Source: an uncultured Prevotellaceae bacterium
GTDB lineage: Bacteria > Bacteroidota > Bacteroidia > Bacteroidales > Bacteroidaceae
DNA: 54,312 nucleotides
Direction: 5' to 3'
NCBI GenBank assembly: GCA_946188395.1
Contig: CAMHUU010000018.1
Coordinates: 1 to 54,312, forward strand
Position numbers and translations under genes: made by a program
The notes under the pieces: model-generated
Databases searched by the model: none
Seen by the model: the letters and a program-made list of their open reading frames with translations, nothing else
What the model was told of the DNA's origin: nothing
Part shown: piece after piece, positions 44,511 to 51,925 of the stretch
How the letters are laid out: each line of letters opens with the position of its first letter
How positions within the stretch are numbered: position 1 is the stretch's first letter

Positions 44511-44606
44511 TCAATGCTTATTGACGACCTCCTCAAGGATGATGCCTGCCTGTGTCGCTTGAACTAACAATGTTAGCAGGATACAATACAATACTTTTTT
44601 GTTCAT
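44511..44606 (-). CDS. 31-residue peptide with signal sequence, unknown function
   Basis: The frame MNKKVLYCILLTLLVQATQA-GIILEEVVNKH has a Lys-rich start, a hydrophobic core and an AxA-like cleavage site, so an 11-residue acidic/hydrophobic peptide would be released to the periplasm or outside. A consensus promoter (TATCTTTG) lies 31 bases before the ATG, and a terminator hairpin lies downstream. One-base frame change near the stop would extend it by ALNPLEKYDLFDLS, so it could also be a frameshifted 44-residue protein. I recognise no family. It is divergent from the GH2 gene. Confidence 0.55.
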   Translation of the reverse strand: MNKKVLYCILLTLLVQATQAGIILEEVVNKH

Positions 44607-44636
44607 CACCGTTCTGTAGTTTGTTTATTGTGAACG

Positions 44637-44644
44637 CAAAGATA
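44637..44644 (-). promoter_or_regulatory. Promoter -7 box for the 31-residue peptide gene
   Basis: TATCTTTG on the minus strand after a T-run, 31 bases before the small gene's ATG. Divergent from the GH2 promoter with 44 bases between the boxes. Confidence 0.72.
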
Positions 44645-44688
44645 CGAAAAAACAATGAGAAAATTGCAAAAGATTCAGAAAAAAATAG

Positions 44689-44696
44689 TATCTTTG
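44689..44696 (+). promoter_or_regulatory. Promoter -7 box for the GH2-DUF4840-PL11 genes
   Basis: TATCTTTG, 50 bases before the GH2 ATG at 44746. A short upstream frame (44711-44749) lies in the leader. Confidence 0.75.
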
Positions 44697-44710
44697 CACC
44701 ACCAAAACTT

Positions 44711-44749
44711 ATGACAGACAAACTGATGATAAAACTACAGGAAAAATGA
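44711..44749 (+). CDS. Possible 12-codon leader frame overlapping the GH2 start
   Basis: ATG at 44711 opens MTDKLMIKLQEK and stops with TGA at 44747-44749, which overlaps the GH2 ATG as ATGA. Ribosomes finishing this frame could restart on the GH2 gene. It may be chance, since such short frames are common. Confidence 0.3.
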   Translation: MTDKLMIKLQEK

Positions 44750-47187
44750 GAGCAAACAGATTGTTGTTATTATTGTGCGTGTTGGCAGCCTCTTGGAACC
44801 TCAAGGCGCAGCAGTGTGAGCGCGAAACCATCCGGATGAGTGAGGGTTGGAAATTTGCTTTTGGAAATGCATCCGATCCTGCCAAGGATTTTGGTTGCGG
44901 TACTGAGTATTTCAACTATCTGACAAAGGCAAACTCTATCCATAACGAAGGGCCGTATGTTCAGAAGTTTGATGATTCCAGTTGGCAGGAGGTCACTGTT
45001 CCCCACGACTGGGTCACCACGTTGCCATATGCCAAGGAGGCCAGCCATTCGCATGGTTACAAGACGGTGGGTTACAAGTATCCAGAGACCAGTGTCGGCT
45101 GGTATCGCAAAGTCATCAACATCCCTGCGGAAGACTTGGGCAAACACATCAGCCTGCGCTTCGATGGAATTTTCCGTAACGCTCAAGTGTGGTTTAACGG
45201 CTTTTATATGGGCACTGAACCCAGCGGTTATGCCACTCAGATATATGATGTCACAGAATACGTAAACTATGGTGGCGACAACCTGATCTGCGTACGTGCC
45301 GATGCTACGCTCGAGGAGGGCTGGTTCTACGAGGGTGCAGGCATTTATCGTGATGCCTGGTTGGAGAAACGCGCTGCCGTCGGTGTAGCACCCTTCGGCA
45401 CCTTTGTCTATGCCGACCTGAAAGCACCTTACGACCATGCGGTGATTCATGTGAAGACCGAGGTCAACAACAGTTCGCTGGAGATGCAAAAGTATACCAT
45501 CGTGCAGCGACTGCTGGACGCCGAGGGCCGCGAGGTGATGAGCGGAGAGATGCGAGAGGTGCAACACGTGAAGGCCAAGGACACCAGGACGACACACCAG
45601 CTGATGAAGGTCATGAAGCCACACCTGTGGAGCACCGACGACCCGTATCTGTATCAGATAGAGACGACGGTGAAGGTGGACGACAAGACGACGGATGTAT
45701 ATACGACGACCTTCGGTATCCGCGATGTGGCGTTCGATGCCGACAAGGGCTTTTTGTTGAACGGCCAGCCGCTGAAGCTGAAGGGTGTGAACATGCATCA
45801 GGACCATGCCGGTGTGGGCGCTGCCATTCCCGAGGCGCTGATGGCATGGCGCATCAAACAGCTAAAGAAACTGGGTTGCAATGCCTACCGTTCGTCACAT
45901 AACCCGATGACTCCCACCCTGCTCGACATCTGCGACCGCGAGGGTATACTGGTCATCGACGAAAACCGACTGACGGGCATCAATACGGAGCATCTGCGAC
46001 TGCTGGAGAATATGATACGCCGCGACCGCAACCACCCCTCGGTCATCCTGTGGAGCGATGGCAACGAGGAGTGGGGTATGGAGAACACCATTCAGGGCAC
46101 GCGCATTGCCGCTGCCATGCGTGAATACACGAAGCTGCTCGATCCAACGCGCCACTCGACCATTGCCAATGCTGGTGGTGTGGAGATGATTAAAGGTCTC
46201 GACGTGGTGGGCTTCAACTACATCCTGCAGAACGATGTGGACAGAAGAAAGAAGGACAACCCCACGTGGAAGATTGTCGGCACAGAGGAAACGACGGGCT
46301 GTGGCACGCGTGGTGTGTATTTCAAGGACGCTACGCAGCCGGGACGTATGCCGTCGATGAATCTGGAGGCCGACAAGGACGGCACGGAGAACCGTATTGA
46401 GCGCGGTTGGAAATTTTATGCCGAGCGTCCCTGGGGGGCTGGATTGTTCTATTGGACGGGCTTCGACTATCGTGGTGAGCCCAATCCCCTCTCCTACCCT
46501 GCCACCGACTCAGAATTCGGTATACTCGACTACTGCGGTTTCTGGAAGGACGAGGCCTGGTATCTAAAGTCGTGGTGGACGGATGAACCAACCTTGCACA
46601 TCTTCCCTCATTGGAACCTGCAGGGCCACGAAGGCGAAGAGATTGATTTGTGGGCATATAGCAACTGCGATGAAGTGGAGCTGACGGTGAACGGAAAGAA
46701 GCTGGGGCGCCAGAAGATGCCCAAGAACGGACACCTGAAGTGGAAGGCCACCTACCAGCCCGGCAAGGTGATTGCCATGGGATACAAGAACGGCAAGCGC
46801 GTCATGACGCAGACTATCGAGACCACCAAACCCGCTGCTAAGGTTGCATTGGCTTCCGACCGCCAGCAGATTGCTGCTGATGGTCGCGACGTGGCCGTCA
46901 TCACCGTCGAGATTCAGGACGCCAAAGGCCGTATCGTGCCCGATGCCTGTCAGGATCTGACTATCAGTTTGACGGGTGACGGACGCATTCTGGGTGCCGG
47001 AAACGGAGACCCGTCTTATTTGGGTGAAGACCACCCGAAGGAAAAAGACTGCAAGCAGTTCCGCATCCCAGCCTTCAATGGCCTGGCTCAGATATTGGTA
47101 CAAAGTGGCACCACAGCATCTGACATGACGCTGACAGTGATGTCCGACGGACTTAAAGCTGATCATATAATTATAGGTACAAAATAA
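44746..47187 (+). CDS. Glycoside hydrolase family 2 enzyme (beta-galactosidase type), secreted
   Basis: An 813-residue protein with a signal peptide ending near NLKAQQ (residue 22). Domains in order: sugar-binding jelly roll (VTVPHDWV, GWYRKV, LRFDGIFRNAQVWFNG), immunoglobulin-like domain, TIM barrel, then a DUF4982-like and an Ig-like C-terminal part. The acid/base is Glu441 in WSDGNEEWG and the nucleophile is Glu514 or Glu515 in IVGTEETTG. Family members remove beta-galactose, glucuronate or mannose; beta-galactosidase action on RG-I side chains is the likely use here (inference from context). First gene after the interrupting module, with its own promoter. Confidence 0.9.
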   Translation: MRANRLLLLLCVLAASWNLKAQQCERETIRMSEGWKFAFGNASDPAKDFGCGTEYFNYLTKANSIHNEGPYVQKFDDSSWQEVTVPHDWVTTLPYAKEASHSHGYKTVGYKYPETSVGWYRKVINIPAEDLGKHISLRFDGIFRNAQVWFNGFYMGTEPSGYATQIYDVTEYVNYGGDNLICVRADATLEEGWFYEGAGIYRDAWLEKRAAVGVAPFGTFVYADLKAPYDHAVIHVKTEVNNSSLEMQKYTIVQRLLDAEGREVMSGEMREVQHVKAKDTRTTHQLMKVMKPHLWSTDDPYLYQIETTVKVDDKTTDVYTTTFGIRDVAFDADKGFLLNGQPLKLKGVNMHQDHAGVGAAIPEALMAWRIKQLKKLGCNAYRSSHNPMTPTLLDICDREGILVIDENRLTGINTEHLRLLENMIRRDRNHPSVILWSDGNEEWGMENTIQGTRIAAAMREYTKLLDPTRHSTIANAGGVEMIKGLDVVGFNYILQNDVDRRKKDNPTWKIVGTEETTGCGTRGVYFKDATQPGRMPSMNLEADKDGTENRIERGWKFYAERPWGAGLFYWTGFDYRGEPNPLSYPATDSEFGILDYCGFWKDEAWYLKSWWTDEPTLHIFPHWNLQGHEGEEIDLWAYSNCDEVELTVNGKKLGRQKMPKNGHLKWKATYQPGKVIAMGYKNGKRVMTQTIETTKPAAKVALASDRQQIAADGRDVAVITVEIQDAKGRIVPDACQDLTISLTGDGRILGAGNGDPSYLGEDHPKEKDCKQFRIPAFNGLAQILVQSGTTASDMTLTVMSDGLKADHIIIGTK

Positions 47188-47205
47188 GAAAACTCGGGCT
47201 CAACG

Positions 47206-47745
47206 ATGAAAAAGATATTATTCTTATTGGCTCTGATTTGCTGCTACGGCTGTTCGGAGTCGACGACAGAGATGAACGAGGGTACTGCCCAGCAGATGTA
47301 TAACTCCATCAAGGGAACTTATACAGGCAATATGATGGTCGATAATGTTCCCCAGAAGGTGTCGCTGACCGTTGGCAACGATCTGACGGTGAAGTATTTG
47401 CCGGTCAGGCCCATGCTGGAGCGTATCTTCACAGATGGTGCAGAGCTGGACGAAGCTGAGAAGACGGCGGGCGCTGTGGTGTTCACTGCCACTATCGACC
47501 AAATGATGGTGTCCGAAGGCAATGTCTATTTGACGTTGGAGCCAACGGACCTGGTGTTCAACGTGAAAGTCGGTGACAAGACCTATCCGGTGGCAGCCTT
47601 GATGGAAGGCGGACTATATGCTAACCGAGCCACTGACGAGCTATCGATGATTGTCGACGTGACACAACTGAACTGCGACGGAATCAGTTACGACATGACT
47701 CAGAACGGGGTAACCTATATTGTAGACAACGCCAAAAAGGATTAA
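47206..47745 (+). CDS. DUF4840-like lipoprotein
   Basis: A 179-residue protein with a lipoprotein signal ending CYGC (Cys16). KGTYTGNMMVDNVPQKVSLT and TVKYLPVRPMLERI fit the DUF4840 group of Bacteroidales lipoproteins, beta-rich proteins of unknown function. It lies 18 bases after GH2 and 12 bases before the first PL11 gene, so it is in the same operon. A surface or periplasmic accessory role in RG-I use is possible but nothing shows a binding site. Confidence 0.6.
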   Translation: MKKILFLLALICCYGCSESTTEMNEGTAQQMYNSIKGTYTGNMMVDNVPQKVSLTVGNDLTVKYLPVRPMLERIFTDGAELDEAEKTAGAVVFTATIDQMMVSEGNVYLTLEPTDLVFNVKVGDKTYPVAALMEGGLYANRATDELSMIVDVTQLNCDGISYDMTQNGVTYIVDNAKKD

Positions 47746-47757
47746 AAAACATACGAA

Positions 47758-50700
47758 ATGAAGCGATTTCTTTTCTTCGCTATCCTCGTGATAGCAACGC
47801 TGAGCGTCAGTGCCCAGCGCAAGACCGACCAGCTGGACCGTGGACTGGTGGCCATCAAAACGACTAATGGAGTATACTGCTCGTGGCGCATCATGGGCGA
47901 GGAATACTACGACGTAACCTACAACCTGTACCGCGACGGTGTGAAGATTGCCGAGAAGCTGAATGTGTCGAACTTTACCGATGCCTCGGGTTCGGAAAGC
48001 AGTAAATATACCGTGCGCACCGTCGTAAACGGCTCAGAGCAGGATGCTAGCAAGGAAGCCGGCGTCTGGTCGCAGAAATGGCTGGAGATTACGCCCGACC
48101 ACGGGTCGCTGACCTCGACATATGTTCCCAATGACGCATGCTGTGCCGATGTGGACGGCGACGGCGAACTGGAGATTCTGATGAAGTTCGACAATCAGAG
48201 CTGGGCTGGTACAAACTACCAGAAGGCTGGCTACAACGGAGAATACTTCATCATCGAGGTATTCAAGATGAACGGCAAGAAGCTGTGGTGGGTCGATCTG
48301 GGTCCGAACATGGCCGATTTCCAGAATAACGAACAGAATATCGTGGCCTACGACTGGGATGAGGACGGACGAGCCGAAGCCGTGATGCGCGCCTCGGATG
48401 GTACGGTGATTCACATGGCCGACGGTACGGAATACGTCATCGGCGACAAGACAAAGAACTATCTGGCTGCCACCAGCACCGGACAATGGTTCGTGCACCA
48501 GGGCGACGAATACCTGGTATATATGAACGGTGAGACAGGTAAACCCTATCAGGTGATGGAATACCCCCTGAAGCGACTGGAGGACGGCGAGACCGACCTG
48601 AACGCAGCATGGGGCGACGGCTACGGCCACCGCTCGACGAAGCACTTCTTCGGTGCGCCCTGTCTGGACGGTCGCAAGGCCAGCATCTTCCTGGCTCGCG
48701 GCATCTATACCCGCCACAAGATGGTGGCGCTGGACGTGAATCCCACGACCCACGAACTGACCGAACGCTGGCGCTGGAATTGTAACACGCCGGGCAGCGC
48801 GTGGTACGGACAGGGGTACCACAACTTCGCCGTTGCCGATGTCGACTGGGACGGAAGGGACGAGATTTGTTTCGGTTCAATGGTCATCGACGACAACGGA
48901 AAGGGACTGTCGACCACAGGACTGGGACACGGAGATGCCCAGCATCACGGCGATTTCAACCCGTACATACACGGACACGAAATCTTCGCCTGCAACGAGG
49001 ACGAACCAGCCAACAACTATCGTGACGCTACGACGTCGAAGATATACTACCGCATGACTGATACCGCTGACGACGGGCGATGCATGGCGGGTAACTTCAC
49101 GAACGACTTTCCCGGAGCGATGGCATTCTCGGCACACGACGAACCCATCAGTTGCGTGACGGCAAACCACATCGATGGACTCACCAAGAACGGAGTGAGC
49201 GACAACTTCCGCATCTATTGGGATGGCGACCTATTGGAAGAGACCCAGAACTACTCGAACGGAAAGAACTCGGCTGTCGGCATCTATAAATATGGTCAGG
49301 GCGAAATAGAACGTCTGCCGGGTTCGATGACCAACAACGACACAAAGGGTACGCCTTGCTATCAGGGCGACCTGTTTGGCGACTGGCGCGAAGAAGTCAT
49401 CACCCGCACCAAGGATAACAACATCCGCATCTATACGACAACGATTCCCACCGAGTGGCGCATTCCCACCCTATGGCACGACCACCAGTACCGCCAGGCG
49501 ATGGTGTGGCAGATGTGCGGCTACAACCAGCCGCCCCATGTCAGCTACTTCCTCGGCGAACTGGAGGGCATCACCCAGGCTCCGCCCTCGCTGACGATGA
49601 CTGGGCGCCAGGAGATTGTCAACAGCGGCAGCATCGGCAGTGGCGAGAACGGTCAGCAGGTGCTGATGGCTGAGACGGGAGACATGACGGTAAGTGTGGC
49701 CGATGGTGCTTCACCAAGCATCTTCTTCGACAATGCACCAAGTTGGGTGCAGGGTCACAACGACAACAACAACATCACCACCGAATACTTTACGCACACC
49801 TTGACGGGAGGAGCTTTCACAGGTAATATGCGCTTGGTAAAGCAGGGCGACGGCACGCTGGTGCTGCCAAAGGTGACGGAGGCCTACATGGGAGCGACGG
49901 AGGTATGGGCTGGTACGCTGAGTTTCGACGGTACGATGGAAAAGAGTCCTGTCTGGCTGAATCGCCATACTACGCTGGAGTCAGACGGCGGACAGTTCAA
50001 GGGGGGCATCAAAGCCGATTACAATGCAACCATTTATCCAGGCGGAAAGGACAAAGCGGGTACGCTGACCACAACAACATTGATGCTGGGTTTCGGATCG
50101 CGCATCGTATTCGATGTAAACAACGACGGTACTGCCGACCAAGTGACAGCCACCAAACTGACTATCGAAAAGAAAGACTGGCAGTATGGTCCGCAGTACG
50201 ACGCTCCTATATTCCAGATTCAACATAGCGACTTGGTACCCGGTACATACAACCTCATCAAGGCCGACGCATTGGAAGGCAATATCGAGGATATCATCGT
50301 CGAAGGACTGTCGGGAAAGAAATTTAAACTGAGCTACGAAAACGGTTCTGTCAAACTGGAAGTCTTTGCAGTACGCGAAGCTACCGATGTAACCTGGGAT
50401 GGTGGCACTGACGGTATCTGGGACTTAGCAGACAAAGAGAATTTCGTGGTTGGTGGCAACAAGGACTTCTTCGTGACCGGCGATAAGGTGACCTTCAACG
50501 ACCAAGCCACCAACACTACCATCAAGGTGGTGGGCGAAGTGAAGCCTGCCAGCGTCACGTTCGACAATAGCAACAAGGACTTTACTGTCGAGGGCACGGG
50601 CAGCATCATCGGCGACGGTTCGCTGACCAAGAAGGGCACGGGCATCGTGACCATCAACAACGTGAATAAATTCACGGGTGGAACGACCATCGAGGATGGA

Positions 50701-51843
50701 AAACTCATTGTCAGTTCACTCGCCAACAACGATGGCGTAGAATATGGTGCCTTAGGCGGCATCAGCAACCAGCTGACTTTCCAAGGCGGTACACTGGCCA
50801 ACAGCCAGACAATAGTGACGTCGCAACCCATTACCATCACAGAACAAGGTACCTTCGAGGTGAAGTCGGGCACACAGCTGACGCTGAATGGAGCCATCAG
50901 CGGCTCTGGAAAGGAACTGACCAAAAACGGCCTGGGCACACTGGTGCTGAACGGTAAGGCCAGCTACGGGAAACTGACCGTGAATCAGGGAACCATCCAA
51001 GGCGGAGAAATCAGCGACAGGCACCAGTATCCCAGTACCATCGTGCTGAATGGCGGTACGCTGAAAGACCCCGATAACATCTATTCCTATTCATCGAACA
51101 CAGCTAACATAGAAGTGCCTGAGGGCAAGACTGCCAGCTGGACATTGGACGGCCGATGCAACTACACTGGAAAACTGACCGGTGCCGGAACGCTGACTGT
51201 CAACGTGACTAATGTGCGCAGTAACATGCAGGGAGATTGGAGCCAATTTGAGGGAACTATCAAGTTCCAAAACACGAAGACTGGCTCTTATGATCCCTTG
51301 CTACAGTGGAACAACACGTACGGCATGGGCAAGGCCACCGTCACGGGAACATTCCACAACGACGGCAAGGATGTGACCATCGGCACGCTGATTGACAAGG
51401 CGGTCATCACGGGTACCGGACGCACCACTGCCAGTCATCTGGACTTGAGCATTTCGAAGGTGAAGGGAACGATTACCCGTTCGTTTATTGAGGTGGAACA
51501 TACCTTGATTATCAGTGGCGATGTCAATATTACGCTGAAGGGATCGCTGTCGAAAGGTGACAAGATTCAACTATGGAAAGTGGGATCACTGCAGGCCAGC
51601 AACGTCACACTGAACCTCCCAACCCTGCCTGAGGGGCTCTATTGGGACACCAGCGACCTGCTGAATACTGAGGGTATTCTGCGCGTTACCGACCAGCCCA
51701 CAGGTATCAACGTGCTGATGTCAAATGAGAATGGAGAAATGAGTAATGAGAAATGGTACTCGCTCGATGGTCGTCAACTCAGCAGCAAACCTACCACCAA
51801 GGGAGTATATATTAGAAATGGCAAAAAGGTCGTGATTAAGTGA
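47758..51843 (+). CDS. PL11 rhamnogalacturonan lyase fused to an autotransporter-like beta-strand region
   Basis: A 1361-residue protein with a signal ending LSVSAQ (residue 20). Residues about 23-605 form a PL11 RG-I lyase: LDRGLVAIKTTNGVYCSWR, calcium sites such as DVDGDGELE from Asp131, DWDEDGRAE and DVDWDGRDE, NFRIYWDGDLLEE and LFGDWREEVI. Residues about 605-1330 are low-complexity beta strands of the autotransporter-associated repeat type (VTWDGGTDGIWDLADKENF at about 877, LTKKGTGIVTINNVNKFTGG, LTKNGLGTLVLNG). There is no barrel domain. It ends in WYSLDGRQL...KGVYIRNGKKVVIK. The lyase cuts the Rha-GalA backbone; the tail may hold it to the cell or to substrate (inference). Confidence 0.88.
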   Translation: MKRFLFFAILVIATLSVSAQRKTDQLDRGLVAIKTTNGVYCSWRIMGEEYYDVTYNLYRDGVKIAEKLNVSNFTDASGSESSKYTVRTVVNGSEQDASKEAGVWSQKWLEITPDHGSLTSTYVPNDACCADVDGDGELEILMKFDNQSWAGTNYQKAGYNGEYFIIEVFKMNGKKLWWVDLGPNMADFQNNEQNIVAYDWDEDGRAEAVMRASDGTVIHMADGTEYVIGDKTKNYLAATSTGQWFVHQGDEYLVYMNGETGKPYQVMEYPLKRLEDGETDLNAAWGDGYGHRSTKHFFGAPCLDGRKASIFLARGIYTRHKMVALDVNPTTHELTERWRWNCNTPGSAWYGQGYHNFAVADVDWDGRDEICFGSMVIDDNGKGLSTTGLGHGDAQHHGDFNPYIHGHEIFACNEDEPANNYRDATTSKIYYRMTDTADDGRCMAGNFTNDFPGAMAFSAHDEPISCVTANHIDGLTKNGVSDNFRIYWDGDLLEETQNYSNGKNSAVGIYKYGQGEIERLPGSMTNNDTKGTPCYQGDLFGDWREEVITRTKDNNIRIYTTTIPTEWRIPTLWHDHQYRQAMVWQMCGYNQPPHVSYFLGELEGITQAPPSLTMTGRQEIVNSGSIGSGENGQQVLMAETGDMTVSVADGASPSIFFDNAPSWVQGHNDNNNITTEYFTHTLTGGAFTGNMRLVKQGDGTLVLPKVTEAYMGATEVWAGTLSFDGTMEKSPVWLNRHTTLESDGGQFKGGIKADYNATIYPGGKDKAGTLTTTTLMLGFGSRIVFDVNNDGTADQVTATKLTIEKKDWQYGPQYDAPIFQIQHSDLVPGTYNLIKADALEGNIEDIIVEGLSGKKFKLSYENGSVKLEVFAVREATDVTWDGGTDGIWDLADKENFVVGGNKDFFVTGDKVTFNDQATNTTIKVVGEVKPASVTFDNSNKDFTVEGTGSIIGDGSLTKKGTGIVTINNVNKFTGGTTIEDGKLIVSSLANNDGVEYGALGGISNQLTFQGGTLANSQTIVTSQPITITEQGTFEVKSGTQLTLNGAISGSGKELTKNGLGTLVLNGKASYGKLTVNQGTIQGGEISDRHQYPSTIVLNGGTLKDPDNIYSYSSNTANIEVPEGKTASWTLDGRCNYTGKLTGAGTLTVNVTNVRSNMQGDWSQFEGTIKFQNTKTGSYDPLLQWNNTYGMGKATVTGTFHNDGKDVTIGTLIDKAVITGTGRTTASHLDLSISKVKGTITRSFIEVEHTLIISGDVNITLKGSLSKGDKIQLWKVGSLQASNVTLNLPTLPEGLYWDTSDLLNTEGILRVTDQPTGINVLMSNENGEMSNEKWYSLDGRQLSSKPTTKGVYIRNGKKVVIK
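51723..51757 (+). repeat. Heptameric tandem array inside the PL11 reading frame
   Basis: Units AAATGAG, AATGGAG, AAATGAG, TAATGAG and AAATGGT. They encode the linker SNENGEMSNEKW between the beta-strand region and the C-terminal motif. A further AAATGAG occurs at 51847-51853, just after the stop codon. Confidence 0.8.
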
Positions 51844-51925
51844 GAGAAATGAGAGCTTGCTCGCATTTCCGAACGTGAACGAGCTCGAACGAAGTTCAAG
51901 ATAGTGATTAAATAAACATACCAAA

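Noticed and set aside
51844..51925. Terminator between the two PL11 genes
   Set aside because: Only a weak stem (GAAATG/CATTTC) and a short CGAGCTCG palindrome are present, with no T-run; the genes are probably co-transcribed.
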